Below are positions 17,766 to 26,069 of a stretch of 64,000 bases of DNA, one piece after another. This DNA is from Nocardia asteroides (lineage in GTDB: Bacteria; Actinomycetota; Actinomycetes; Mycobacteriales; Mycobacteriaceae). The stretch is from assembly GCF_900637185.1 (NCBI RefSeq), contig NZ_LR134352.1, positions 868,001 to 932,000 of the forward strand. The letters run 5' to 3'. The position numbers and the translations under genes were made by a program. Below the pieces are notes generated by a model. The model was not told the DNA's origin, did not search any database, and saw only the letters and a program-made list of their open reading frames with translations. Within the stretch, counting starts at the first letter, position 1. The number at the start of each line of letters is the position of its first letter.

Positions 17766-17778
17766 CAAAATCCGAAAC

Positions 17779-19344
17779 TCAGAGCTTGCGCGCGCGCAGT
17801 TCGTGGCCCTTGGAGGTCTTGCAGCGGCCCGACTCCAGGTCCCACTGCCAGCCATGGAGGTTGCAGGTGAGGTTGTTGCCCTCCACCACACCGAATTTGG
17901 AGAGGTCGGCCTTGAGGTGGGGGCAGCGGCGCTGCACTTCCCAGCCGTCGAGCTCGGTGACGGCGGAGTCGTCGTGCGCCTCGGAGAACCAGCCGTCGGC
18001 GTAGGCGATGCGCTCGTCGGTCAGGCACTTGAAGAAGGTGTAGAGGAACTCGTTGTAGCCGCCGATCCGCCACGCCTGGAAGCGGGTCGACAGGAAGATC
18101 GTGTTCACCCAGTCCGGCTCGTCGTCACGCAGCACGGTGCGGACCAGCTCGGGAGCGATGCGGAAGCCGTAGCGGTAGCGGCCCTCGCCCTCGATGGGCT
18201 CGCGCACGGTGCGCTGCGGGAAGTCCAGCACCACGGTCTCGTCACCGATGACCAGGCCCACCGGGTACCCGATACCGTCGCTGATCAGCGCCGACTGCTT
18301 CATGATCGGCTCGAACAGCTCGCGCAGCGGCTCCAGCAGCGAACCCTCGCCGGTCTCCCAGGACGCCTTCTCGGCGGCCAGCACCGGCGCGAACCGCTGG
18401 GCCATCTCCTCGATATAGGCGGCCTTGTCGCCGTAGATCCGGTCCGGATCGAACGGGTGCGCCAGGTCGAGTTCCTTGCCGCGCACGTCGGCGACCGAAC
18501 CCGGGATCATCAGGATGCCGCCGGCGTTGCCGTGGATCTCCATCTGCTCGAGGAAGACGATCTGGTCGGGGAAGATGTTGCCTTCCTCGCCGCGGTCGTC
18601 GTTGAGGTAGCGCAGTTCCTCGTCGAGGAACACCGGCGGGCCCGCCGAGGGCACCACCCAGGTCGCGCCGACCTGCTCGATGTAGGAGCGCGCCCGGTCC
18701 ATGCCGCGCTGGCGCTTCTGCTTGCCGAAGTTGGCCTTGGTCCGGGCGGGGATGTCGTAGACGGCCGGGTACCAGATGGCGCCGGAGTACTGGAGCAGGT
18801 GGATGTCGATGTCGCCGAACGCGTCGTGGATGACGTCCATGTCCACCGGGCGCGCGTCGTTCATGTTGAAACAGGTGGTCTCACCGTCGGAGATGAGAAT
18901 GCCCGAGTCACCGATCGGACCGTCGGCGGGCGCGCGCAGTGCCACGATCATGATGTCGAGCGAGCCCTTGGGCCCGGTGACGGTGTGCTTGACCGAGTCC
19001 TCGGTCTCGAAGAACTTGGTGAAGCCCAGCGCCTCGAGTTCGCGGCGCAGATCCGGCACCGGGTAGTCGGGCAGCAGGATGGTCGCGTCCTTGTTGACGT
19101 ACTTGCGCAGGTGCGCGGCGTCGAAGTGGTCGCGGTGCAGGTGCGAGACGTACAGGTAGTCGACATCGCCGAGCGACTCCCAGTCCAGCTGGGAGTTGTC
19201 CGGGAACGGGAACCACGACGCGAAATAGGCGGGGTTGACCCAGGGATCGCACAGGATCGTCCCGGCTTCGGTTCGGATATGGAAGCCGGCGTGTCCGACG
19301 CTGGTGATCTGCACGAGCTTGTCCTCCTGACCAGTACCAGCCAA
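17779..19344 (-). CDS. MBL-fold hydrolase fused to a C-terminal Rieske [2Fe-2S] domain
   Basis: The 521-residue protein has a UlaG/CMAH-like metallo-beta-lactamase fold N-terminally, with the metal motif HLHRDH at 68-73. After a long central region it ends in a Rieske domain with Cys474-Pro-His476 and Cys494-Asn-Leu-His497, the complete CxH...CxxH cluster-binding set. This combination recalls CMP-Neu5Ac hydroxylase, although there the Rieske domain is N-terminal. I recall Rv3818 of M. tuberculosis as a similar protein of unknown function. The reaction is unknown; an oxygenase or redox-linked hydrolase is possible. It lies 12 bases after the upstream lipoprotein stop and has its own terminator. 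Confidence 0.85.
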   Translation of the reverse strand: MAGTGQEDKLVQITSVGHAGFHIRTEAGTILCDPWVNPAYFASWFPFPDNSQLDWESLGDVDYLYVSHLHRDHFDAAHLRKYVNKDATILLPDYPVPDLRRELEALGFTKFFETEDSVKHTVTGPKGSLDIMIVALRAPADGPIGDSGILISDGETTCFNMNDARPVDMDVIHDAFGDIDIHLLQYSGAIWYPAVYDIPARTKANFGKQKRQRGMDRARSYIEQVGATWVVPSAGPPVFLDEELRYLNDDRGEEGNIFPDQIVFLEQMEIHGNAGGILMIPGSVADVRGKELDLAHPFDPDRIYGDKAAYIEEMAQRFAPVLAAEKASWETGEGSLLEPLRELFEPIMKQSALISDGIGYPVGLVIGDETVVLDFPQRTVREPIEGEGRYRYGFRIAPELVRTVLRDDEPDWVNTIFLSTRFQAWRIGGYNEFLYTFFKCLTDERIAYADGWFSEAHDDSAVTELDGWEVQRRCPHLKADLSKFGVVEGNNLTCNLHGWQWDLESGRCKTSKGHELRARKL

Positions 19345-19356
19345 CCAGGGTAGTGG

Positions 19357-20289
19357 TTAGGCGGTTACATCACCGATGCAATAGCCCTCGGCGGTGGGGG
19401 CCACCGTGAAAGTGCGGGTTCGCGTGCCCCCCGGCGAGGTGGTCACCGGGACCTGAACTGCCAGGTAGTCGCCGCGAACCTGGTCGGATCGTAGCTCCTC
19501 CTCGGTGAAGGAGGTGACATTGCCTACTTTGCCCGAGTCGCCGCTGAGCGGGGGTGCTGTGGGATTGCCGGTGCCCTGTGGATCCCAGGTGGTGAGGGTC
19601 GCCTTGCAGGTCAGCGGGTGGGTGGCTTCGACGTCGGCCGGATCCAGCGGTTTGCCGGTGGCGCGCGCGAGGTAGCGGCGCACGGTGTGACGGGCGTCGG
19701 CCTCGTCGTAACCGGGCTCGACGCCGGCCGCGAACACCCGCCCGCAGGCGTAGCCGTCGGCCACCGCCTCGCGCTCCACCGTGACGGTGGTGGCGCGGTT
19801 GCGCCAGGTGATGGTGTCGGCGGTGGCGGTGCCCGGCTGGCCGAGCGCGGCGAGGATCGCCTGCGGATCGGCGTACATGTCGGCCACCGTGCGCGGCGGG
19901 ATGGTCCAGCACCGGTCCTGCAGGTCGGCGATGGTGGCGGTCTGCAGATCGGCGGCCCAGCGGCGGACCGCGGTGACGGCGTCGGCCGCGCCCGGCACCG
20001 CACCGACCTGCGGCGCGTCGGCGGGCAGCGGGGTGGTCGCCCCGGTCGGCGCCGGTTCGCCGGGCGCGATCGCCTGGGTGGCGGTGGTCGGCGGCGCTGC
20101 CGAGGTGGTCGCGGCGGTGGTGTCCGCGCCCACCGGGTCGTCGCCGGGAATACCTGCCACGGAGTCGCAGCCGGTGATCAGCGCGGCGGTGACGGTGAGT
20201 CCCACGGCCAGCGCGACGGCGCGAGACGGGCGGGGGCGGGGCAGGGCAAGCGGGGTCGGTTGCGCGCGTTCCACTACGACGTTCCTCAT
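19357..20289 (-). CDS. Secreted lipoprotein of unknown function
   Basis: The 310-residue protein has a basic, long N-region, a hydrophobic segment and lipobox LITGC at about residues 39-43, so it is probably exported and lipid-anchored. A Thr/Ala/Pro-rich spacer (about 50-100) leads to a mixed domain with four Cys residues (DRCWTIPP, GYACGRVF, PLTCKATL, GYCIGDV) likely to form two disulfides. The domain resembles no family I can name with confidence. I chose the ATG of MRNVVVERAQ; the reading frame stays open far upstream, but that part overlaps plsC and araC on other frames. The MBL-Rieske gene follows after 12 bases, suggesting co-transcription. Confidence 0.65.
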   Translation of the reverse strand: MRNVVVERAQPTPLALPRPRPSRAVALAVGLTVTAALITGCDSVAGIPGDDPVGADTTAATTSAAPPTTATQAIAPGEPAPTGATTPLPADAPQVGAVPGAADAVTAVRRWAADLQTATIADLQDRCWTIPPRTVADMYADPQAILAALGQPGTATADTITWRNRATTVTVEREAVADGYACGRVFAAGVEPGYDEADARHTVRRYLARATGKPLDPADVEATHPLTCKATLTTWDPQGTGNPTAPPLSGDSGKVGNVTSFTEEELRSDQVRGDYLAVQVPVTTSPGGTRTRTFTVAPTAEGYCIGDVTA

Positions 20290-20460
20290 TCCTCGGCCTG
20301 GCACCCGCGGGTTCGGCGCGGGCGGTGTCGGTTCCCGCCGAGCGGACTCGCCGGGACAGACCACTGCGCGCGAACCGAATTCGCCCGCGAAGATACCCGC
20401 CGCGAGCCCGCGGTGCGGTGCGCGGTGGCGCCGACCCTGCCGCGAGCGGAGATCTGCGAC

Positions 20461-20466
20461 TACGCT
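20461..20466 (+). promoter_or_regulatory. -10 element, probably leaderless plsC promoter
   Basis: TACGCT is followed by 9 bases and the GTG of plsC, with no Shine-Dalgarno sequence in between. The 186-base divergent gap separates it from the lipoprotein on the other strand. Confidence 0.45.
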
Positions 20467-20475
20467 AGCTGACTT

Positions 20476-21237
20476 GTGGAACCCGTCTACCGGTCGATCA
20501 TCGGCCTGGCCCGAACCGTCTTCTTCCTCGAAGGCCTGAAGTTCACCGTCACGGGCGCGGAGAACATCCCCGCGTCCGGCGGTGCCGTGGTGGCGATCAA
20601 CCACACCGGCTACATGGACTTCACCTACGCAGGACTGCCCGCGCGCACCCCTGGTCGCTACATCAGGTTCATGGCCAAGCAGGAGGTGTTCGACAACAAC
20701 ATCTCCGGCCCGATCATGCGCGCCCTCAAGCACATCCCGGTGGACCGCACCGCGGGCGCCGACTCCTACAAGTCGGCGGTGAAATACCTGCGGGCAGGCG
20801 AGCTGGTCGGCGTCTACCCCGAGGCCACCATCAGCCGCAGCTTCGAGATCAAGGAATTCAAGTCCGGCGCCGCCCGGATGGCGCTCGAGGCCGAGGTCCC
20901 GATCATCCCGATCGTCATCTGGGGCGCCCAGCGGGTCTGGACCAAGGGCTTCCCCAAGCGCCTGGGCCGCACCAACACCCCCATCTCGATCGCCGTCGGC
21001 AAGCCGATCCAACCGTACGAGCCCGCCGCCGACCTGACCGCCGAACTGCGCTCCACCATGCAGAGCCTGCTGGCCGGACTCCAGGAGTCCTACGAGCACG
21101 AACCCGGCGCCTACTGGGTCCCGCGCCGCCTCGGCGGCAGCGCCCCCACCCTCGAGGAGGCGACGGCCCTCGACGACGCCGAGGCCGCCGAACGCGTCGC
21201 CCGCAAGGCCGCCAAGCAGGACAACCCCGACGCCTGA
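20476..21237 (+). CDS. plsC: 1-acyl-sn-glycerol-3-phosphate acyltransferase family protein
   Basis: This 253-residue membrane-associated acyltransferase transfers acyl chains to lysophosphatidate-type acceptors in phospholipid synthesis. Block I is NHTGYMD with the catalytic His43 and Asp48. Block III is YPEATIS, a variant of the usual FPEGTRS. IPIVIWGAQ is block IV. The N-terminus has one amphipathic/hydrophobic stretch rather than a full signal. It matches the acyltransferases near Rv3816c in M. tuberculosis in position. GTG start, probably leaderless. The exact acceptor is not settled by sequence, since this family also acylates other glycerolipids. Confidence 0.85.
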   Translation: MEPVYRSIIGLARTVFFLEGLKFTVTGAENIPASGGAVVAINHTGYMDFTYAGLPARTPGRYIRFMAKQEVFDNNISGPIMRALKHIPVDRTAGADSYKSAVKYLRAGELVGVYPEATISRSFEIKEFKSGAARMALEAEVPIIPIVIWGAQRVWTKGFPKRLGRTNTPISIAVGKPIQPYEPAADLTAELRSTMQSLLAGLQESYEHEPGAYWVPRRLGGSAPTLEEATALDDAEAAERVARKAAKQDNPDA

Positions 21238-21252
21238 CCCGTTCCCGCGATA

Positions 21253-21287
21253 CGCGGCGCGGCGGTTCGGGAGACCGCCGTGCCGCG
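21253..21287. terminator. Convergent hairpin between plsC and araC
   Basis: A 14-base stem, CGCGGCGCGGCGGT with ACCGCCGTGCCGCG, has one wobble pair and a 7-base loop. It lies 16 bases past the plsC stop and 18 before the araC stop. There is no U-tract, which is common in high-GC actinobacteria. Confidence 0.45.
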
Positions 21288-21304
21288 TGTCGCCGGTGAC
21301 GCGC

Positions 21305-22101
21305 TCAGCGCGGGACGCGGCACGAGGTCGGCGCGGGCAACCTCCCGTGCAGATACGCGGCGGGCGGCACCCCCATGAGCGCGCGGAAGTCCGCGGTGAG
21401 GTGGGACTGGTCGTAATAGCCGGTGTCGGCGGCGAGATGTGACCACGGGGTGTCGCCCGCGTAGGCGAGCACCCGCCGCACCCGATCGATGCGGGCGAAA
21501 TGCTTGGGCGAGAGCCCGATTCCACCGGCGAACACGCTGCGCAGCTGCCGTTCGCTGACGGCGAGGCGAGCGGCCAGGTCGGGAATGGCGGGCGCGCTGT
21601 CGGCGCTGAGCGCCGTGATGGCCTCGCGCAGCACGATCCGGTGCGCGCGCTCGGTCGCGCTCTCGGCGACCCGTTCCGGCAGCAGGTCGGCCAGCTGGGT
21701 GACGCCTCCTCGGCGGGTACGCCGGTGAGTTCGCGCGCGAAGGCGCTCAGCGGTCCGGGTAGTTCGTCGAGCCGCACCACCCGGTCGGTGAGCTCACTCG
21801 CGGCGACACCGAGCAGCGGCCGCGTCACTCCCGGCGCCAGGCGCAGCCGCACGCAACCCGCGGGCGCCTCGGCGCGCGAATAGGCGGCCCGCGACTGCGC
21901 GCCCACCACGAAAGCTGTTCGCCTGCCGGATTGTTCGGTGCGCAGCACCACCGTCGTCGAGGTCACGGGCGGATGGGCGAACGGCCGGGACGGGTCCGCG
22001 GGGGCCGCCGTGCTGGTGAGTTCGGTGAGCCAGGGCCGCAGCGCTTGCGGCGTCGGCAGGGCGGTCTCGAGCTGTGCCGAGGTCAGGTACTGCGTGCGCA
22101 C
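21305..22101 (-). pseudogene. AraC family regulator interrupted by a one-base frameshift
   Basis: Two minus-strand frames together encode one AraC-type protein. From the ATG at 22101 the first frame gives an N-terminal sensor part (MRTQYLTSAQ... to FARELTGVPAEEA). The other frame then continues TQLADLLPERVAES and the two helix-turn-helix motifs (LAARLAVSERQLRSVFAGG and HLAADTGYYDQSHLTADFR). The switch falls in a run reading GAGGAGGCGTCACC on the coding strand, near 21705-21711. One extra G there would restore a 265-codon gene exactly. It is either a recent mutation or a sequencing error. The gene is divergent from the NmrA-type gene at 22187, its likely target. Confidence 0.75.
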
Positions 22102-22186
22102 CAGGTCGACAGTAGGCGACCCGGGCCCCGTTGTCCGTGCCGATTTTTCCTATCGGCGCAGGCAGGCGGGTTGCGATGCTCGTCGC

Positions 22187-23035
22187 ATGATCCTGATCAC
22201 CGGTGCCACGGGCACCATCGGCAGCAGTATCGTCACCCAGCTCGTGGCCGACGGCGTTCCCGTCCGGGCGGCCACCCGCGACCCGGAGAACGCCGCGTTC
22301 CCGGCGGGCGTCGAGGTCGTCCGGGTGGACTACCGCGAACCCGGGACCATCACGGCCGCGCTGACGGGCATCGAGGCGGCCTTCCTCAACGGCCTGCCCG
22401 GTCCCGGCGACACCGGCGCCGACGCCGCCCTGGTCGCGGCGGCCCGTGCCGCCGGTGCCCGCCGGGTGGTGAAGCTGTCCGCCGTCGGAACCGGGGACCC
22501 CCGACTCGGTATCCCCGGTTCCTGGCACGTCCCTGGCGAGGACGCCGTGCGCGCGTCCGGCCTGGAATGGACCATCCTGCGCCCGAACACCTTCGCCTCC
22601 AACACGTTCAGCTGGATCCAGCCGCTCGCCGACGGCGCACCGGTGCCCAACCTCACCGGCGACGGCAGGCAGGCCGTGGTCGACCCGCGCGACGTCGCCG
22701 CGGTGGCCGTGGCCGCGCTGCGCGACCCCGCCCACCACGGCCGGACCTACACCCTCACCGGCCCCACCCTCCAGACCGGCCGTGAGCAGGCCGCCGACCT
22801 CGCCGTCGTCCTCGATCGCCCGATCGAGGTCATCGATATCGCCGAGCCCGACGCCCGCGCCTTCCTGACCGCCGCCGGACTGTCGCCCGCCTTCGTCGAA
22901 GGCGCCCTGATCGGCCAGCGCTTCATCCGCGACGGCCACAACGCCCAGCTCTCCGGCGATGTGGCCGCGGTGCTCGGCCGTCCGCCGCGCGGCTACGCCG
23001 ACTGGGCGGCCGACCATCGCGCCGCGTTCGCCTGA
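22187..23035 (+). CDS. NmrA-like NAD(P)-binding protein (atypical SDR)
   Basis: The 282-residue protein starts MILITGATGTIGSSIV, a GxxGxxG NAD(P)-binding motif of the atypical short-chain dehydrogenases. The body, with VVKLSAVGTGD, LEWTILRPNTFASN and VDPRDVAAVAVAAL, is the SDR_a5/NmrA pattern also seen in NADPH-quinone reductase QOR2-like enzymes and redox sensors. It lacks the classical YxxxK pair, as usual for the family. Substrate unknown. The start is the ATG 85 bases from the divergent AraC gene; no good Shine-Dalgarno sequence is present and GATGCT 6 bases upstream could be a leaderless -10. Probably controlled by that AraC protein when intact. Confidence 0.8.
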   Translation: MILITGATGTIGSSIVTQLVADGVPVRAATRDPENAAFPAGVEVVRVDYREPGTITAALTGIEAAFLNGLPGPGDTGADAALVAAARAAGARRVVKLSAVGTGDPRLGIPGSWHVPGEDAVRASGLEWTILRPNTFASNTFSWIQPLADGAPVPNLTGDGRQAVVDPRDVAAVAVAALRDPAHHGRTYTLTGPTLQTGREQAADLAVVLDRPIEVIDIAEPDARAFLTAAGLSPAFVEGALIGQRFIRDGHNAQLSGDVAAVLGRPPRGYADWAADHRAAFA

Positions 23036-23039
23036 CCAC

Positions 23040-23462
23040 TCAGTTCATGGTCAGCACCCACGACCCGTTGCACCCCTTTCGGTTGTTCAAGGCGTTGTCG
23101 TAGACCCAGTGGAATCGGATCGGCGGGTTGGTCCGCACGCTCCAGCGGCCCGACGGCGAGGTCACCACCCGGCCGTCGCGCACCAGCACGCCCACCTCGT
23201 CGTGGCCGAAGGTCCACTTGCCCTTGCTGGTGGGGTAGTTCAACCGCAGGGTCACCCGGCCGCCGGTGTGGTTCTGCACCACCAGGCAGGACCCGGGGGC
23301 ATTGCGTTCGACGGCGTACTCGCCGAACTCGCCCTCCTCGGTGTTCTCGCCGCTGTCGGTGTACTCCACCGGGTCGGTGAAGTCGGCGCGTGCCGGGCCC
23401 GCGCCCACCAGGCTCGCTGTGGTCACGGCCACGCAGGCCGCGATCAGCCCCAGAGTCCTCAT
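23040..23462 (-). CDS. Small secreted protein of unknown function
   Basis: The 140-residue precursor has a cleavable Sec signal peptide (MRTLGLIAACVAVTTASLVG, cut probably after GPARA). The mature part starts with an acidic stretch (DFTDPVEYTDSGENTEEGEFGEY). A beta-rich C-terminal region follows with two Cys (GSCLVVQN and RKGCNGSW) and conserved-looking Trp residues (KGKWTFGHDEVGV, FHWVYDN). I recognise no family. The ATG is preceded by GGGAGGGATG, a strong ribosome site. It is convergent with the NmrA-type gene, 4 bases apart. Confidence 0.65.
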   Translation of the reverse strand: MRTLGLIAACVAVTTASLVGAGPARADFTDPVEYTDSGENTEEGEFGEYAVERNAPGSCLVVQNHTGGRVTLRLNYPTSKGKWTFGHDEVGVLVRDGRVVTSPSGRWSVRTNPPIRFHWVYDNALNNRKGCNGSWVLTMN

Positions 23463-23690
23463 CTCATCCCTCCCGTAGTGCCGGCGGTGGCCGCCGGGCT
23501 GGGAAAGAGCTTTCCGCGCAAGGGATTCCATTTCCTTGCCGCCCGCTTAACGACGTCCAGGTCCGGGCTGTCCTCACCGCGGGCGTTCGCCGGCTGTGCG
23601 CACGGATTTCGTTTTTCCGACGACACGCGCTAATGTTCCTTCTCGCACGACGAAGCCCCCGGCGATCCCGGAACGGGCCGAGACGTGCGT

Positions 23691-23763
23691 GCGGATGTAG
23701 CGCAGCTGGTAGCGCATCACCTTGCCAAGGTGAGGGTCGCGAGTTCGAATCTCGTCATCCGCT
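23691..23763 (+). tRNA. tRNA-Gly (GCC)
   Basis: A full cloverleaf can be drawn. The acceptor stem GCGGATG pairs with CATCCGC and the discriminator is T. The D arm is GCGC...GCGC, and the anticodon stem TCACC/GGTGA holds loop TTGCCAA with anticodon GCC. The T arm GCGAG-TTCGAAT-CTCGT has one G-T pair. The encoded 3' end reads T-CC without A, so CCA is completed after transcription. It decodes GGC, the most used Gly codon at this GC content. Confidence 0.97.
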
Positions 23764-23764
23764 C

Positions 23765-23798
23765 CGCGAAAAGCCCGGCTTCGGCCGGGCTTTTCGCG
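23765..23798 (+). terminator. tRNA-Gly terminator
   Basis: A perfect 15-base stem CGCGAAAAGCCCGGC / GCCGGGCTTTTCGCG closes a TTCG tetraloop. It starts 2 bases after the mature tRNA end and also serves the convergent gene ending at 23802, since both arms carry A/T runs. Confidence 0.85.
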
Positions 23799-23801
23799 TT
23801 G

Positions 23802-25232
23802 TCAGCGCCGATTCAGGCGCTCGTGGGTCAGCGGTGGCAGGAACTCGCCGATCAACGTGCGGCGCCACCAGATCCGCTCCCGGAACAGTTCGCGCGGCGT
23901 GCTGAAGTGGTACTCGTAGAGCCGAGCGCGCAGGTAGCGCGGCGGCGCGTCCGGGAACGGGCAGCGGCGCAGCAGCCGCAGGGTGTCGGGGTCGTTGCGC
24001 AGCAGGCGCGCGGCCAGCGGTAGCGCCCATTCCCTGGCGTAGGACGGTGACAGCGCCGCGAACCACATCAGCCAGTCCAGGCGCAGGTGATAGGGCGCCC
24101 ACTGTCCGGGGCGATGCCGCGGATCACCCGGTTTGCCCTTGAACTCGTACTCCCGCCACACGGTGTCGTCGGTGAGCTCGGTCGCGTCGGTCCCCTCCAA
24201 CACGATCTCCTGACGCACCCGGGTGATGCTGCCGAACGCGCCGTAGGTGTTGACCAGGTGCAACGGCTCGAACGAGGCGTTCATGGCCTGGCCCGAGGAG
24301 AGCAGATTGCGGACCGGCCAGAAGCTGAGCACCGCTACCAGCGCCACGAACGCGAATACCGCGATCTCGAACCAGAGCGGGGTCGGCCCGACCGGTGCGG
24401 CGTCGGGCAGCATCGGCAGGAACCGGCCGTCGACGGCGGTGGTCGCCAGCAGCAGGGTCACCCAGTTCAGCCAGGCGAAATTGCCGGAGATCACCAGCCA
24501 CAACTGGGTGACCACCACGATGCCCGCGGCCACGCTCGCCACCGGCTGCGGAGTGAACAGGGCGAACGGCACGACCAGCTGCGCGACATGATTGGCCGCC
24601 ACCTCCACCCGGTGCAGTGGGCGAGGCAGATGGTGGAAGAACCAGCTCAGCGGGCCCGGCATCGGCTGGGTCTCGTGGTGGTAGTACAGGCAGGTCAGGT
24701 CGCGCCAGCAGCGGTCGCCGCGCATCTTGATCAGTCCGGCGCCGAACTCCACCCGGAACAGCAGCCAGCGCGCGGCCAGCAGCACGAGCAGCGGCGGCGC
24801 CACCGTGTCGTTGCCGAGGAAGATCGCCAGGAAACCGGCCTCGAGCAGCAGTGATTCCCAGCCGAACGAGTACCAGGTCTGCCCCACGTTGACGATCGAC
24901 AGATACAGCACCCACAGCGCGAACCACAGCGCCATCGACCCCCACAGCGGCACCAGATCGGCCGCCCCGAGCGCGACGGCCACCGCCAGCGCCGCCCCCG
25001 ACCAGGCGACGACGGCGTACACCCGATCCGAGTAGCGCAGGTAGAACAGGCTCGGCGACCGGCGGAACGGAACCCGGTCCAGGAACCGCGGGATCGGCAG
25101 CATGCCGCGTTCGCCCAGCAGCGCGCGGAACTGCAGCGCCGCGGTCAGGAACGCGAGCGCGTAGATCACCGCCAGGCCACGCTGGAAGACCAGCCTGCCC
25201 TGCCAGTACTCCGGTGCCGGGAACCACTCCAT
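23802..25232 (-). CDS. Lipase maturation factor (LMF) family membrane protein
   Basis: The 476-residue polytopic protein has about eight membrane helices. It has the LMF signature: an N-terminal FQRGLAVIYALAFL helix region, GRWLLFR-type segment RWLLFRVEFGAGLIKMRGDRCWRDLTCLYYHHETQPMPGPLSW split over the centre, and a soluble C-terminus with VNTYGAFGSITRVRQE and the RLDWLMWFAALS stretch. Animal LMF1 folds lipases in the ER; the bacterial role is unknown but may concern secreted lipases or membrane lipid enzymes. The start is the ATG of MEWFPAPEYW, which leaves a 71-base gap to the GGCT-like gene on the same strand. Confidence 0.88.
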   Translation of the reverse strand: MEWFPAPEYWQGRLVFQRGLAVIYALAFLTAALQFRALLGERGMLPIPRFLDRVPFRRSPSLFYLRYSDRVYAVVAWSGAALAVAVALGAADLVPLWGSMALWFALWVLYLSIVNVGQTWYSFGWESLLLEAGFLAIFLGNDTVAPPLLVLLAARWLLFRVEFGAGLIKMRGDRCWRDLTCLYYHHETQPMPGPLSWFFHHLPRPLHRVEVAANHVAQLVVPFALFTPQPVASVAAGIVVVTQLWLVISGNFAWLNWVTLLLATTAVDGRFLPMLPDAAPVGPTPLWFEIAVFAFVALVAVLSFWPVRNLLSSGQAMNASFEPLHLVNTYGAFGSITRVRQEIVLEGTDATELTDDTVWREYEFKGKPGDPRHRPGQWAPYHLRLDWLMWFAALSPSYAREWALPLAARLLRNDPDTLRLLRRCPFPDAPPRYLRARLYEYHFSTPRELFRERIWWRRTLIGEFLPPLTHERLNRR

Positions 25233-25303
25233 GCACCCGCTCCTGGACTCGGCGTCTCGTCTCGATTGTGTACCCGCCGATCCGCTCGCGGAACACCCGA
25301 GCG

Positions 25304-25963
25304 CTATCGATGCCGGTCGAGACCGGTTTCGCCGGTGACAGCGCGCCGCAGCCCGGCCAGGTCCCAGTGTCCCGCGATCCCCGGCCGCACCCGCAGATAG
25401 TGCACGATCCGCTCGGTGTCCCAGCCGTGCGCCTCGCGCAGCCCGGCGCCGATCATGGCCAGATAGCGGGTCGCCGGCCGTCGCAGTTCCACGGACTCGG
25501 GCAGCCAGGGCGCGGTGAAGGTGAGGACCGGTACGCCCGCCTCGGTCCCCGCCCACAGGACGGTCTCGTAGCGACCGGGCCCGAGCCGCACCGTGCCCTC
25601 GGCGAGCACCCGGTCCAGGTCGAAGCCACCGCCGGGCGTGCGATACATCTCCTGCGCGAGCAGGTCACCGAACTGGTCGACGGTCAGCAGGTAGCCACGC
25701 GCCGCCACCCCGGTCACCCAGCCCGGCGCCGGACGCTCGGCATAGAACGCGACCCCACCGGTCCACACCTGGCTCTGCCAGGCGAAATACAGGCTGCCGG
25801 GCAACGTCAGCGGGGCGACGGCCGCCGGCTCCGCCCGATCGCCGAAACCCGGATAGGTGTGGGTGGTGTCCGGCGGGGTGCCGCCGTGGCGGTAGTAGGC
25901 GAAGCGGGCGGCGAGCATGTTGGAGCCGTAGGCGGCGTACCAGACGCGGCGGTCGGTCGTCAC
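25304..25963 (-). CDS. Gamma-glutamylcyclotransferase-like fold protein
   Basis: This is a 219-residue soluble protein. WYAAYGSNM near the N-terminus is the Y-G-S-N motif that forms the substrate pocket of the GGCT/AIG2 fold, and VAARGYLLTVDQFGDLLAQEM supplies the later helix-strand part with the Glu. Some databases give such proteins misleading names, so I call only the fold. Substrate and reaction are unknown; glutamyl-peptide or polyamine breakdown are the family precedents. The start is a GTG preceded by GAGGTGAG. It is divergent from the DUF6636-type lipoprotein gene and co-directional with the LMF gene. Confidence 0.65.
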   Translation of the reverse strand: MTTDRRVWYAAYGSNMLAARFAYYRHGGTPPDTTHTYPGFGDRAEPAAVAPLTLPGSLYFAWQSQVWTGGVAFYAERPAPGWVTGVAARGYLLTVDQFGDLLAQEMYRTPGGGFDLDRVLAEGTVRLGPGRYETVLWAGTEAGVPVLTFTAPWLPESVELRRPATRYLAMIGAGLREAHGWDTERIVHYLRVRPGIAGHWDLAGLRRAVTGETGLDRHR

Positions 25964-26069
25964 GGGCTCACCTCGAGTGGGTCACGGTTCCCTGAGCGAA
26001 GGAAACGAATCGGTTCCTACCGTCGATTCTTCCTGCGACGGGTCGGGAGGACATCGAGGGGAGAGATTC

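Noticed and set aside
19357..22101. Single 914-codon frame joining AraC and lipoprotein sequence
   Set aside because: The frame passes through the plsC gene on the other strand; only the ends are real (broken AraC N-terminus and the lipoprotein from 20289).
23463..23690. 228-base region before tRNA-Gly
   Set aside because: A TAATGT at 23631 could be a -10 element but lacks a fitting -35 element; no other feature could be supported.
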